From Ifrita kowaldi (Eukaryota > Chordata > Aves > Passeriformes > Cinclosomatidae): 64,000 bases of DNA. The notes under the pieces are model-generated. The model did no database searches. It saw only the letters and a program-made list of their open reading frames with translations, and had not been told where the DNA came from. This document shows positions 11,615 through 24,239 of this stretch, one piece after another (the stretch's first letter is position 1; each line of letters opens with the position of its first letter). The position numbers and the translations under genes are program-made. The stretch lies in NCBI GenBank assembly GCA_013398055.1, contig VZRS01001447.1, positions 398,266-462,265 of the forward strand, written 5' to 3'.

Positions 11615-12335
11615 GATTGGTTCAGGCCTTAAAATGAGAACCATGTGTACATCCTTATGAAGAATCTGGTTCTTTCTGTTTATTTATTGTGACTTCATGC
11701 TGTGTTGAACCATTCATATGCACTTATCCACAGATAATATGTCGGAAAATGTTCTGGAGGATAAGAGAGTTGTGACTCTCATGCTCACAGTCCGTGATGC
11801 TTTCAGTGGTTCTTGGCTGTATGGCAGCCGCCCTGGCTAATGGGCCACTCAAGCCACATGCACCATTCAGGTCGTATATAAGCTCTAATTGTATTACTCG
11901 TTTGGCTCGTCAATACTTTTCCATGGAGCTGAAGGAAAGGAGAGCATATGGAATGGAGAAGCAGGAAAATTAATGAATGAAAGAATATAACTTTCAGGGT
12001 TCTGGCAATGTTTTCACATCCATATTTTGCTCCACTCCCCTGAGGTCAAAAAAAGCAAATGGCATGTTCATTTCCTTCCATCTGTGCTATTCTGAACAGC
12101 AAATGGGAACTTATATCTGACCTTTCTTAATAAGCAGGGGAGAGAGGAGAGCTGGGTAATAATTAGCTACTGGCTAGAAATGCCTTGTAGATTATTTGAA
12201 TTTCAGAGTGATGTTCACTGTAGACACATTTTTCTTCTTTCTTTTCCTATTTCGCAATGCCAGGACACTTTAAATTAAAAATTAAAAAAAGCCCAAATTC
12301 TTCCCAAATCCTACCCATCACACATGAAGCAGCAG
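11615..12335. other. Unique DNA, no gene seen
   Basis: AT-rich sequence without recognisable repeats, RNA genes or credible open frames. Confidence 0.65.
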
Positions 12336-12339
12336 GAGC

Positions 12340-12620
12340 AGACCCATGCAGAGCCAGGCCAGCACTGTCCCATTTTCCTTTAAAATGCACGCAGTTCCTT
12401 GTAAACACTGGGACGAGGTGGCTGGCCAGGAAGCCCTGGTGGTGTTGGATGTGTGGCGATGGCCCCCCTTTCCCTGGAGAGAGGCTCAGCTCCAGCTGCA
12501 GCTGCTCCCCCCTGCCGCTGGCTCCACAGGAGGGGGCAGCTGGCAGGGCCTCCCCGCCGCCCCAGCACATTGCTCCCCCCGCCCTGGGCCGCAGAAACCA
12601 GAATTTAGTGACCTGGCGAT
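12340..12620. other. GC-rich pocket with a weak CTCF-like motif
   Basis: The GC content rises sharply here, with only about 9 CpG, so this is not a true CpG island. Several frames stay open on both strands simply because GC-rich DNA has few stop codons. At 12526-12539 the string acaggagggggcag fits the CTCF core at about 12 of 14 positions. I see no exon structure. Confidence 0.4.
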
Positions 12621-12639
12621 GCAGCAAATAAATAAATGA

Positions 12640-13560
12640 ATGGAGCTGGAGAGGTTTCTGGAGAGGCCTGTGGGCCGTGCTTCCCAGAGCGAAGGAGAGG
12701 AAAAGCGCTTCTGTAGGCGTCTGGCTGGCTGGGTTCCTGTCAGGATAATGATTTCAATGTTACCGTGATTTCACCAAGTGGCATGCTGGGGCACCTAGGG
12801 TCTTGGTAGGCACTTTTTTACAGTTGTGAATGTAAATAAGGCATTTATTTAAATTAACCCTCTATTATACAGCGAAAACATAAGCTGGGAGGAAGCATTG
12901 CTGCTTGAGTACCTGACAGCAGTGCATTTATAAAGCAGGGAGGAGGACAGTCTTGCTTATCACCTGGGAAGCACTGGCCAATATTTGCTTGTAAAAATGG
13001 AGTTCAAGGACAATAATTCTACCACCAGCCTGGTTAGCAAGGCAGCTCACACCATGGCTTCCAGTCTGTAAAACGGGTTTAAGGATCATGCCCTTACATA
13101 AGCCCCAGAAAAGACACTTGAGGACTATGAAAACACTGGACACAGACTAGGAAGGATCCAGATTTCTGCTCCACAACAATATTCACATGTCTGAGGGACA
13201 AAAAGACCATGGAAAAAAACCCAACTTGAAATCATGAGATATTTCTTTAACTAAAAGTCTCCTCCTAAGCAGCATTGTACTTAATTACATCCTAAAAGAT
13301 TTCTTGTGTGAGAGCATTTACATGTTTTATGTTTCAGCTGGTTTGTTTTCCAAAAGGGCAAAGTAATTTCAAGCCAGAGAAGCAGGACACTATTTTACAA
13401 AGAGAATAAAAATAGACAGTTTTGATCAATGAAAAATTCTTCCAGATTTTTAATGTCCAAAAATGGATCCAAACCCTTTTCTGCAGGAAAGTTTCATTTT
13501 CAACCTACTCACATTTTTGTAAAGATCCATTTCATTAAAAGTTTTCCGCCTAACCTGATC
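12640..13560. other. Unique DNA, no gene seen
   Basis: No repeat or gene is recognised. The sequence is ordinary AT-rich DNA. Confidence 0.6.
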
Positions 13561-13579
13561 CAGTAGTACAGCTTTGTAC

Positions 13580-13646
13580 CTGGATATTGCCAAACCTCTG
13601 CTGGGCTCCTTTTGGGCTTGATGAGTTTCTGCCAGTTCCTTGATGC
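13580..13646 (-). other. Exon-like segment (weak)
   Basis: On the minus strand a 67-base stretch is preceded by gttttctag and followed by gtacaaag, that is, AG before and GT after. It lies inside an 83-codon open frame (13450-13701). The acceptor's pyrimidine tract is poor, and the peptide resembles nothing I know. Sites of this quality arise often by chance, so this is only a candidate. Confidence 0.12.
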
Positions 13647-13730
13647 CTAGAAAACACCACTTTACTGCTATGGCAAAGCCTGAGTTTAAAATAATGGCCA
13701 TTCCATTCCTGCCTTTGGTTAAGCCCCTTC

Positions 13731-13772
13731 TTTTTTTTTTTTGTATTTTTTTTTTATTTTTTTTTTAATTTT
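13731..13772. repeat. T-rich tract
   Basis: Runs of 12, 10 and 10 T are separated by single interruptions. On the minus strand this is an A-rich tract and could be the tail of a decayed retroposed sequence, but no flanking duplication or parent gene is recognisable. Confidence 0.9.
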
Positions 13773-13774
13773 AA

Positions 13775-15490
13775 AAACATTTCCCCTTTATTTTCACGGT
13801 AAAAGGTATTTTCAATATTTTACAAGAAAATACTGAATGTCCTTATTAGCTTTAGGTCATAAATGCCACAAAACAGATTTAAAAACTGGAATAAACCCAA
13901 CATAAATGCTTACTATTGGTGAATATAAGGGCATACAAAACAGGGCAGTAAAGTCACTATACAATATCAGTAAAACCATTAAAAAAATCTGGAAAAGCAT
14001 CAAGATGGCTGGCCTCTTTGTAGTTTCTGCACAGAAAAAAAAATTGAGCCTTATTTCTAAATATTTTCCCTAGTGGGAAATAACAGCTTGAAAATAATCC
14101 CAGATGTATTCATTTGTGCAACATTTTTCTGCTTGCAACATATAGGCATGGAAAAATTATTGAAGGTTTCAATTCTGGACTTGTATTTTAAAAATGTCAA
14201 GCTTTTGAAAAACAGCATAATTTTTCCTTAAAAGCTATTCATTTACCTGGAATGTTGGCCAGCAGGCGTACATTATGGACTTGGTTTAGCTAAGATTGAA
14301 AAATTGCCCAAAGGCAAAAGAGAAGTAGGCAATTTTTGTGGCTCAGATTATACACCAACACAAAATACAGCTGAGTTGATTTTTGAACTGGCATATAAAA
14401 GAATTTTGCACGTTATGTGATCTTGAAAGTGATCAAAAGCTATCTGAGGTTTTTAAAAAGCTCAACGATTGCTATTTTCATGTTGTCTTTTTTACAATCA
14501 AAATCTGTATCCTGAGGTACAAGTAATCAGAAAGCTCTTGTTAAATGGCTACTGAAAACAATAAAAAGAAAAGCAATCCAAGCCCATAAGTAATAATTTC
14601 CAAAGACAAGCAGATAAAGGTATATTTCTTTTTGCTCTACAAAAAAAGTTGTTTGCTAAAATATTCCCATTTTGGGTAGATATTAAAAAAAGCAACACAC
14701 ACATTCAAAACTTCAGGATGTTGTCTTGCTAAAGGAATCAAAAGTTTTCTTGTGTTCAATCTAGACTATCATCTTGAAAAGCTATTTATCTGGGTAATAT
14801 TTACAGCCCAGAATTTTCTGTGACTCATTTCTGTGACATACAGTAAGTGATGTTACCATGTATAGGTGGCTACAATAATTTTAATAGGTTGGACTTACTG
14901 GGAGGAGTGTGGGGGGCTGTTCCCCTCAATGTATATAAAATCACTTTTTTGAGGGAAAAGAGACCCTTTAATAAAAAGAAAGAAAAGTCTGTGAAAATTC
15001 AGGAAATTAAATTACTCCTCAAGAGCCAAAGGTACAGATATGGGAAAAGGTGGAGTGGTCAAACCAGTGCACACCAACCCTTTAGGGCTGAGGGCAGTGC
15101 CCGTGCTCTGGCAGGAGGAGCCAAGCTTATGTTGAACCAGCCAGCTCCAGGAGCAGACAGACTGACGCTGTGTCAGCTCAATGCTCTGTGTAAGCTGAGC
15201 AAGTGAGCAAGGCTGGTCAGTGTGGACACAATGCCCTATGACCAGAGCTCCACTGGCTTGGAGAGAGTATCCCTGCACAGTGCTGATGCCCTGCAGAGCT
15301 GTGCCAGTCTGCCTGGAGCCTCCGAGAGGAAGTCCAGGGCAGCACATGTACAGCTGTAAAGGAGCACTGTGATCCAAGGGCCATGCAGTCTATTCTGTTC
15401 CCACAGGAATCATTGCCAGAACTTTGCTGTTTTTCTATTTGGGAAGAGTTGAGTCTTTAGAGGGTACTACAGAGGTTACCCTTCAGAAAA
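13775..15490. other. AT-rich unique DNA with a GC-richer end
   Basis: 13.8-14.9 kb is very AT-rich. 15.05-15.41 kb is GC-richer, with overlapping open frames on both strands (plus 14847-15206, minus 15012-15377) that resemble no known protein. Neither part shows repeat or RNA signatures that I recognise. Confidence 0.6.
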
Positions 15491-15494
15491 TTTA

Positions 15495-15953
15495 TGGCCA
15501 CCAGGTTAATTAGAGGGATGGATCACCTCTCCTGTGAAGAAAGGCTGAGAAAAATAATCTTTGTTCAGCCTGGAAAAAAGACTGTTTTGGGGTGTCCTGA
15601 TTGCCTTCCAATACCTGAAGGGAGCCTACAGGAAAGCTGGAGCAAGACTATTTACAACAGCATGTAGTGACAGGAGAAGAGGGAATGGCTTCAAGCTGAA
15701 AGAGAGTAGGTTTGGATTAGATTCTTAGAAGAAATCATTTACTGTGAGGGTGGTGAGGCACTGGAATAGGTTGTCCAGAGAAGTTATGGATGCCCCATCC
15801 CTGGAAGTGTTCAAGGCCAGGTTGGATGGGGCTCTGAGACACCCAATCCAGGTAAGGTGTCCCTGCCCATGGCAGAGAGGTTGGAACTAGGTGTTCTTTA
15901 TGGCCCCTTCCAACCCAAACTATGACTCCATGATTCTATAATTCTATGAAATA
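15495..15953 (+). mobile_element. CR1 LINE, 3' end
   Basis: This is a plus-strand CR1 tail. In order it contains cacctctcctgtgaagaaag, the tgttcagcctgg block, ccaatacctgaagggagcct, gtgagggtggtgaggcactg, ccatccctggaagtgttcaa, and a terminal attctataattctatgaa made of the family's 3' octamer-like repeats. The copy is close to the avian consensus with few indels, so it is relatively young. Only the far 3' end of the ORF2 region and the 3' untranslated region are present, so it has no coding capacity. Confidence 0.97.
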
Positions 15954-15959
15954 GAGTTG

Positions 15960-17690
15960 CTGCATGACTGGCAATATCCAGCTGACTGGTTATTCCATGA
16001 AAGGTCCTTTTCCTTTTGGAGTGCAGACTGCTTCTGCCCATGCAGTCTCCCTCAAGTGCTGAGCATTAGAAGTAGCTTCAGACACAAGTTAGGATGACTC
16101 AGAGTGCTCCTGGGCTTTTGGTACAGCATATCAGCTTTGCCCTGCTGGAGTGAATGTCCTTACTCAGGTCACATGTCATACTGGAACAAATGACGAGCAT
16201 AGTATCACAAATGGTGTGTTCTCACTTCTTCACTAGATCCAACACCTCCTCAATGACAGCAGAATTTATTGCTTGAATACTTCACATTGCCCTCTGTATC
16301 CTAGTGGCAACAAACAGTGGCTCAGTTATACTTCTCCTTACCCAAGAGATTTGAGAAGTATTTGAAATAGCCAGTCAGATGAAGGTGGGAAGAGGGAGTT
16401 CAGGGTAAGAGCTTCTAGACCTGTAATACTTTCTCAAAAAGAAAATGTGAAGAAGATGTGCCGATGTTTCTGTGCTTCTGAGCTCTCCACCAGCATACAG
16501 TCAGAAAAGAGAAAAATCCAAAAAACTCTAGTCAACAGGGTCTTAACGTACAGCTAACAAAGCTGGCAAAGAGGTTCTTCTTGATGCCCAGGAGACCCAT
16601 AAAAATGCTGGGTGCCCCCACCATCCAACTGCAAGTAATTAGCACATCTTGAAATTCGCATGTCTTAAAAGATCAACAAATATCTCATTGCAAATTAAAG
16701 AAAGAGAATTTGTGTAGACATCTTTATTGTCCCCCTGCAGAGAAATTGCAGGTGTCTTCACTGATTGGGGAAATCAAGTATGTAGCCTCTGGTTATATTC
16801 TAAGTATAACTTGGTTTATTTACGCATATAAATAAGTACTGAAACTGAGAGAATCAAACAGTGTGCAAGTAATTCCCTTGTTAAAGAGTCTCAGCTCATC
16901 AGTAAAATTTGGATTACAAGCAACAATTCCACCTGAAGAACAGATTTTAGTATGAGATCAAAGTAAATAACAACCTCACTTTCCAATAACACAGCTCCTT
17001 TCACACACAACGCTAATAACGCAAATTTCAAAAATTAGTATATCATTCCAGGAGCGAATATTTATTTACGTGCTTAAATAAAAGAAGAAAAAAAAAGGAA
17101 AAAATAGTCTGGAAGATTGAAATGGCACCATCTGGTGACACCTGCCACACAGCATGAATGGCTCATGAAGCTACTTTTTTATTTGAAGTTTTGTTGAACA
17201 GCCTTTTGTGTGAACATAAAAGCCTTTAACAGAAAACTCTTGATCAGCCACTGCTTTTTTTATTCTGTTGCTTCATCTTGCTGTAAAGACAATTGTAGAC
17301 AGGCATGTGGATCCAGATCCTTCCTTCAGAAATTACCAGAGTAAATCAAGTTGTATATAAGACTCACCTCACTCTAATTTATATTTCAGCTCAGACCATT
17401 GAACTTGTAAGTAAAATTTATGGGGGAAGAGCAATAAATTAAATTGCATAGAAACATAATTTTTGTCCTGCAGTTACTTGTACAGTTCGATTTAACACAT
17501 AAAAAATGGAGTATAATACTAACTTGTTAATAAAACGTGCACAGCGCTGACATGTAAAAACAGTTTTATAATTGGTTGGTCCACTCTGTTAGCCTTGTTG
17601 ACAACACTAAATTTTCAAACCCTTACATTAGTAACATCGAGCTAACATTATAAATGCAGAAAGCTCATAAATGCATACAGCAGAAATTCA
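15960..17690. other. Unique AT-rich DNA, no gene seen
   Basis: No repeats of a known family are seen. There is a short purine tract at 17085-17103. This sequence leads into the promoter-like block at 17.8 kb without any visible exon. Confidence 0.6.
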
Positions 17691-17779
17691 TTTGGCCTTT
17701 GATTTTTTTTTTTTGGTGTCTTTAAAGTGAAAACTGTAAAATTACCACGTAATAAAAGCCAGTACACTGAACACTAATT

Positions 17780-17940
17780 GCCCATTTATAAAATGCTCTT
17801 TTCCTCCAATCACGTAGGTGTGAGGCATAAACTTCTTGGGTTTTACAGAGCTGCGATTTATACTTTCAGTTCTCTTTCTCTCTGTTGCATTTCATCTTAA
17901 GCTTATAAAAGACGAGCTGCATTTTATTAATCTGCATCAG
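17780..17940 (+). promoter_or_regulatory. TATA/CCAAT-type core promoter candidate
   Basis: A CCAAT box (17806-17810, in tcctccaatcacgta) lies about 95 bp before a textbook TATAAAAG (17904-17911). About 25-30 bp further on is a pyrimidine-rich start context (tgcatcagcattc). A second TATA-like string, tttataaaatg, lies at 17785-17795. There is no CpG island, which fits a tissue-restricted TATA promoter. All these motifs also occur by chance in AT-rich DNA; their spacing is what makes this worth noting. Confidence 0.3.
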
Positions 17941-18027
17941 CATTCATTGGACATTAAATCTACATAGATCCCTACAGGGTTTTAATTGTGGCTGAATTGC
18001 CAACAATAATTGGGCCTCCAACTAACC

Positions 18028-18165
18028 ATGGAGAGCAGGCCACCCTCGCTGCTGGGCACAAGTGCTAGCTCCCACACCAGCCATGATAGCCCACTTTGTC
18101 AGCCGCCCGAAGGGAAGTTGTCAAGTCTGGGACCCTGCTGCTTTATTCCTATAACTATGTTTTAG
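18028..18165 (+). CDS. Candidate 45-codon small ORF, unknown product
   Basis: The frame starts at ATG in good Kozak context (aaccatgg) and ends at tag 45 codons later, about 95 bp after the inferred transcription start of the TATA-type block. The peptide is serine- and proline-rich (begins MESRPPSLLG), with no signal peptide, membrane segment or family motif. The segment is GC-richer than its flanks. It may be a small protein, the first coding exon of a spliced gene, or chance. I do not recognise it. Confidence 0.2.
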   Translation: MESRPPSLLGTSASSHTSHDSPLCQPPEGKLSSLGPCCFIPITMF

Positions 18166-18169
18166 AAAC

Positions 18170-21100
18170 ACCTCACAAGTGGAATTGTGGTTGCCTCATC
18201 CAGAAAATGTGGAAAGGATTAATGTGGCATGTAAAACAAATCACTCCTGATCTCAGCTGAGAAAGTGGGTATTAAAAGCACTCCAGTCAAAAGAGCTTTA
18301 GTGAAAGGGTCATGGTGATATACAGTCAGCACATGTTGGGCTGGTAAAGCTGCAGGGTGTTTGGAAATGGTAATGGTCCATGGGTGTAAATTCTTTCAAG
18401 ACCTCTTAAAGGCACATGTGTTTCTTGAGCATGTTCTCCAAACAAGGACCTGTTATAGGTTAGCTTCACTGGAACTTTTAAACTTTATTGATTGGTTTGT
18501 GGTATTCCAGGTTTGCTTACTGTTTTTTTGGGGTTTTTTTAATGTTGTTGATAAACACAGAAAACTATCATGACAATCTAAAACTTACAAATCTATAAAC
18601 TATGTTGTATATAGATTTATTGTAACATATTGCAGAATGTGTTATTACTTTTCTTTATACCAGTAATCACTGGATTCACAAGAGTTAAGGGTCTATCAAC
18701 ATTTCTTTTATGAACGCAGGTTGGTTAAAATGTCTGTAGATTTGAGGTTAAAAAGGTCAGACCCTTTAAGTTTGACATAACATTTAGTGGGCCTTTATAT
18801 ATGTTTGCAACTTTTGTAACATAATATTTCCTAAAGTTGTTAAAAAGATGGCTCATGGCAGCTTTTCTAGTAAAGCTGGGAAGACTGAGAGTACTTAGCA
18901 AAAGCTTAATTTTACAAGTTGCACTATTCCTTGTTCTTTATTTTTTCATTAGGAGTTTCACTGTGATTTAGCATAAAGAATAAAAACATTATAACATATA
19001 TATACCATATAGCCTTTTTTTATCCAAACAATTGCCACTATGAGATGGCAATGTCCAGAAAGGGTTTTTTAAGCAACGACTCACCCTGACTTCCATCAGA
19101 AACATGAGGGTTCAATAATTTTGTACATTAGGCCTTCTGTGCAGGGATCACTTCACTTACTTTTGAAATTGAGCCATTTTTGAGAAGCATGTGTCAGGTG
19201 TTGAGCAGAACACTGCCACATCTTTATACAGAATGAATGGCTGAGAGATGGAACTGAAAAAATAATGTATCTACTTGTTACAACACTTGCTATGATATAA
19301 TTAAAAACACTAATAATCACTTCCAACATGCCCCATTCAGCTGAGAACCTATCCCTGCAGCAAGCGGCCTGCATTCAATTCTAGGGAAGCTTATTATAAT
19401 CATGGTTCAAAAGCCAGTATTTTAGAATTTGGCCAACAGAATGCTGTTTTGGTTAAGTACACTAGAGATTAGAATTTTTCGGTCTTATTTCTGAATGTAT
19501 TTGTTTTTTACACAAGGCCACTGTTAATTATTTTATGTGGTCATTTAACCTGTGTTCGCTTTAACAGACTTGAAAGCAAAATCACAGATTGCAGTTACAT
19601 GATGTGGTAGGTGAAAACATTTGTTCTGAATAATGATATTTAATTGAAATCATATTTAAAAACACCAAAGAGTTGTTTTCTCACAAACCCATACGACTCT
19701 TACGAGCAGGGGCCATGGTTAAATGATCAAAACCATACTTAGTCAAGTTAAAACAAATAAATAAAATAACATGTGACCTTGGCAAGGTTTGGGTTCTATG
19801 TAGGTTCTGGTTCAGTGCCTCTGTCATTGGCTCCAGCTACAACCATGACTACAAATATTGTTTCACAGGCTTCAGCAATGACACCATTTGTTACTTTTGC
19901 CTAGTACAGCACTAGTGAAAGTCAAGATCAGTCATTCTCCTGCAACATTTCCATCATGCAACAAAGTTCCTGCCATAAAGCATAGGAGCACACAGTAGAT
20001 GTGATGTCATCATCTGGCATCTTTATGGAAATCAGAAAGCTTTGGCAATGCTGACCTTCAAAATTAAGTTTCCTGTCCTCTTCCCCTTCAGGAAGGTGAA
20101 ATGTGATGTGCCTGTAAGCTATCTTGAAAGAGATGTCCTGTAGCTACTTGGGTAAACAGCTGAGGTAACTGGCCAAGACACACTTAAATGTTTTGTGAAG
20201 AGACACACAGTATAAAAAGGCAAAAAAAAACCCCAGAAAAGGTTCACAGCAGATGTGGGGTGTTGTAATGGTATTGTTCCACATCGCAATAACATGCAGG
20301 AAACTGGGCAACACTGTAATCTATAAACCAAATTATTGCTGTTCTGCCCAAACATTTTCAAAACCAAACACCTGCAAGAAGCAGCCAAATATTTTGAACA
20401 GAAGACTAATCCTTCTGGGGTTTTTTTACCCTGAAAAGCAACAACAAAAAAATAAATCTACATTTATGAAATTTTTTTCTTTAAGCTTGCTAAGCTACAG
20501 GGCATTTTTTTCCGTCAGTTTCCAAGAGCTGCTTTGTTAAACCAAGTAATTGTTTCTTGTACCTAGGAAAAAAGACACTGTTTACCTTTTGTTTCAACTC
20601 CCACTTTATAATAGTCTTGGTAGTCTTCATACTACAACCTCAGATCAGCTATTTTGCTGAAACACTCTGGGTTTTTTTAAATTGAAATCTTAAAAATGCC
20701 TCAAAAGCTTTGTAAGTTAAACTTCTAATAGCATCGCCTCTCAAGTTTAGTTTTTTTTGGAGAAGAGTCTGCTCTTTCTTACATCTAAAACTGTAGATTC
20801 TGATTCAAAGACATTTGTCAATATATTCATCATCAAATCTGCAAAACCGTTTAAAGTTGGAGGATCAGCTAGCAGGACAAAGAAGAATGTTAAAGTTTTT
20901 ACTTAGTTTTTTACTTCTTTTTCTGTCAGTGAGGCTATAATAATTTGATTTTAATTCATCGAATCTTAACTCATTGAAAACCTCAACTTTCCTTTCTATT
21001 AGAAAGGAAAGGATCTAAAAAATATGCTGTAATCCTAAAACAACATACTTTTTTCCCCACAAAGTTGAACAAAACTTTTGTCATCTTTTCCAAGAAGCAA

Positions 21101-21770
21101 AAAAGGCAAAACTAAATTCGTAGCATGACACAAGCAGCAAAATATGTAAGTTATCTCACATTTTCAAGTGCTGATGTGGGACTGTCCTTGTGTCAGCCAT
21201 TTCATAGAGGGCATGGACACCACCTGGCAGCCCTGTCCAAAGCAAAAGAGAAGGTGAGAAGGAGGCAAATGTCCATTTTCTTTTTGCTGTTATTGTTCAC
21301 AAGCTGCTGCCAGTGCTGACTTTTCAAACAGTTTTTCTGTGTGGTCTTTTCTACACTTTCCATGAACTTGCCACATTTTGCCCACAAAATCTCTGTACAT
21401 TTCTGAAAAAAAATGCTACACAAAGGGCATGAGCACACATCACTTTAGAAACAGACTGACAATGTACGTACATGTGTATGTGCACGTGTTGAAAACATTT
21501 ATCAGAGCCTTCCTATGTTACTCGTGTTTCAAAATTCACAAGTGTCATACCAACCACAGGCACAAAGTATTTGCAGTTGAATTACCTGTATATTCTGCTA
21601 TTCAGTACATACACGTTGGTACTGAAGCAGCCTCAAAATGTCATTCTCCAACTTCTGTTAGCTATGGATTTTTTTTATCATGAGAAACAAAAGGATAAGA
21701 CTTTGAACAGACTAACCAGCTCTGTCTCCTAAACAAAAGAGAGCAGATACAGTAGGCAAGTGCTCCCACT
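18170..21770. other. Unique AT-rich DNA, no gene seen
   Basis: Long AT-rich stretch without recognised repeats. Open frames are under 100 codons, overlap on opposite strands and resemble nothing known. Confidence 0.65.
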
Positions 21771-21784
21771 TACAACTTTAAGCA

Positions 21785-22030
21785 GCAATTTTCAGGCAAA
21801 CAAGAGGAAGCACTTTTCATTACAATGTACAATTAAATCATGGAACTCCTTACCACAGGATGCTGCAGAAGCCAAAAGTATAACAAGGTTCAAAAGGAGA
21901 TAGTCTAATTCATGAAGGATATGTCTATCAATGGCTATTAAGCACTGTGATCCGGATGCCCTCTGGCGAAGGAAGTCACTAACCCTCTGCCTACTGGAAG
22001 CTGGGAGGGATTCCATGGGAGAACTTTGGC
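21785..22030 (+). mobile_element. Old CR1-type LINE, 3' end relic
   Basis: The blocks gaggaagcacttttcattac, atggaactccttaccacagg, aaggttcaaaaggagatag, atgtctatcaatggctatta and ctggaagctgggaggga occur in the order found at the 3' end of a CR1 lineage shared by turtles, crocodilians and birds. Compared with the CR1 copies at 15.5 kb and 6.3 kb it belongs to a different, older subfamily. It lacks any coding capacity. Confidence 0.8.
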
Positions 22031-22034
22031 ATAG

Positions 22035-24230
22035 TTTTTGTATTCATATATACATAAGCATTATTTTAATTGAACACCTTAAAGAACTGTTTAGCTGTCA
22101 GACTCACAGTTCTAATTCCTACTTGACTACTCAACTGTTTGCAATGTTCTTTTTAGGGGCCCTTTTTTAGCAGCTTCAACATTATATTAGTCCTTTAGAG
22201 ACAAAACAGTAACTTCTTTTAACATATTTACCTGATGTTATTCATCCAGATTGTAGAAATCTCTCTACCTTTGTAAAGCCGCAACATCAGTTCCCAGAAA
22301 CCTGGTAAGTATAACCGAAATAAAATGTGATATGTGCGCACCTGTACAGCAGATGACTATGTTAAAAGTGATTAAATAGCATTTTTTTTGTGGTTTTTTT
22401 TTTTAATTTGAACCTTACTCCCTTAGAAGAGTAGCAAAAAACTGTTAGAGCCAGGACCCCTCTGAGCAAACCAATTTACTGAGGCTGAAGATGCAGCCCT
22501 TGATTTTACGAATTGAGGACAGATAATTGTCAAACCCCAAAGAACACATCATTGCAAACCTCCTGCAGTAACACTTCTCTTCCTGTGACCTTCTATTTGA
22601 AATGTGTTTGCATCATTTATATTGCAATTATGTTCTAATGTAAGATACATTTGGAGTGTAAATATCAAGATTAAATCTACGTTGAAAACTCAGGCTGAAT
22701 CAGGTTTATAGCCTAGAGGCAAGTTGTGAATCCCATAAAGCATTGTTCGAGGGACCTGGTTAGTGTTCTGTACACCTGCTTAATGTTTTTTTTTTTCAGT
22801 CACAAATGTCAAACTGCTCACTAACGCATTGAGATTTGAATGACAGCCATGCACTTGAGCACCAGTTATGTTTTTTCACTACCAAATTGGACTATAAATG
22901 ATGAAAAAGAGGTCAGAAAGGAAGTATAGAAGCATACAAATTTGAAAGGGGAAACTGCTAATAGTCATAAACCGTGTGCAATCAAAGGACCAGCAAGTCA
23001 TTGTGAATTACCTGCTCCATGAATTACTGATCTAACTGCATTATGATATGGAATTTTCTAACTCCTTTCATCTGGGGTGCAATGGCTCCTAACAGCTCCC
23101 AGATCAAAAGCACAACTGCCAGTGAAACCATGGAGAAAAAGCCCACAGCACTGACTTTCATTAAGAGCACTTATTTGTTAAACTTCTCTTAATATGCAGG
23201 TTTCATTATTTATTGATTCACTGATTGCATGTACTGTAAGTGTGCCACCTACCAAATTTGAGGAAATAGCACAGAAATAATCAGCAGTGTTACACCTCAA
23301 TGCAAGTCAAAACTTGTAAGCATGTGCACATAAAAACTGATAGCTTGTGTATTTCTCCACAGGTGGTAACACGCAGAACATAGATTGGGACATTTTTGTT
23401 TGTTTGTTTAATCCAAATCACCCAAAATACTTCAGAAACAAGTACTACCATGTTAGTAGTTTTACTGACTGTATAAAGCTGAGACAATTACCTTGCACAT
23501 GCCAGTGGAACCTACGTGAAGACACAGTCTAAGGTATATGTGAGCAGTGATGAGACAGTGATGGGTTCTACAGCTGTCTGTCATACCATACATGCCCCAA
23601 AACAGAATTCGAAGCTCAAGTTATGACCATAACAACAAAGCTCAACTCAGCAGACGTATTAACCAAAATGTATGGAAGGTTCTTTCGGCTGGGCTTAGAA
23701 ATTCAAATATATAGAAGACATTTCTAATCAAACACTTTTTATTTTCCCCCTAAATCTGGTTTCTAGGCTGGATGAGAAAAAATGAGGTTAGTTATGCTCT
23801 CCTGAGCAAGTTTGACAATAAGTATATAATAAATAAGTAAACAAAGCATGTGAATACACACACACCCACACACATATATACATACAGACATTTTGACAGA
23901 TATCTCTTTTGTTTGGTGTGTTTCTACTGGGACAACTCTGTGTATGTCCAGAGATAAAATGTGAATAGTTTTCACCGTCATGACAGTCTGCACAGTGAAC
24001 ATTTCCTTTTTTTGGTGCTTATCATAGGGAATAAATGCTTCAGGCACTAACAGCTGCGTCATTACTTCAGTGTGAATATACTGAATACTTTCTACCTGGA
24101 ATTATATTTGTAATTATGTGATGTGCAAGCAAAAAGAAAGCAATTACTGTCAGTATCACCTTGCTAGTACAGCAGTCTAGAAAATAGACTTTCTCTTCTG
24201 GAAAGAAGTGATTGTGAGGGGGCCAGTGCC
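22035..24230. other. Unique DNA, no gene seen
   Basis: Ordinary AT-rich sequence with a few T-runs (for example 22391-22405) and a CA/TA microsatellite at 23858-23884. No gene is recognised. Confidence 0.65.
23858..23884. repeat. CA/TA microsatellite
   Basis: An imperfect acacacaccc / acacatatatacataca run. Confidence 0.9.
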
Positions 24231-24239
24231 CCCTGACTT

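Noticed and set aside
12247..12639. Several 60-126-codon frames on both strands
   Set aside because: They all sit in one GC-rich pocket where stop codons are rare. Simultaneous openness on both strands points to composition, not coding.
19770..19800. tgaccttggcaaggtt resembling the MIR core
   Set aside because: Only about a dozen bases match and no neighbouring MIR block is present. Chance similarity.
22740..22760. gttcgag string resembling a tRNA B-box
   Set aside because: No A-box at the right distance and no cloverleaf can be drawn.
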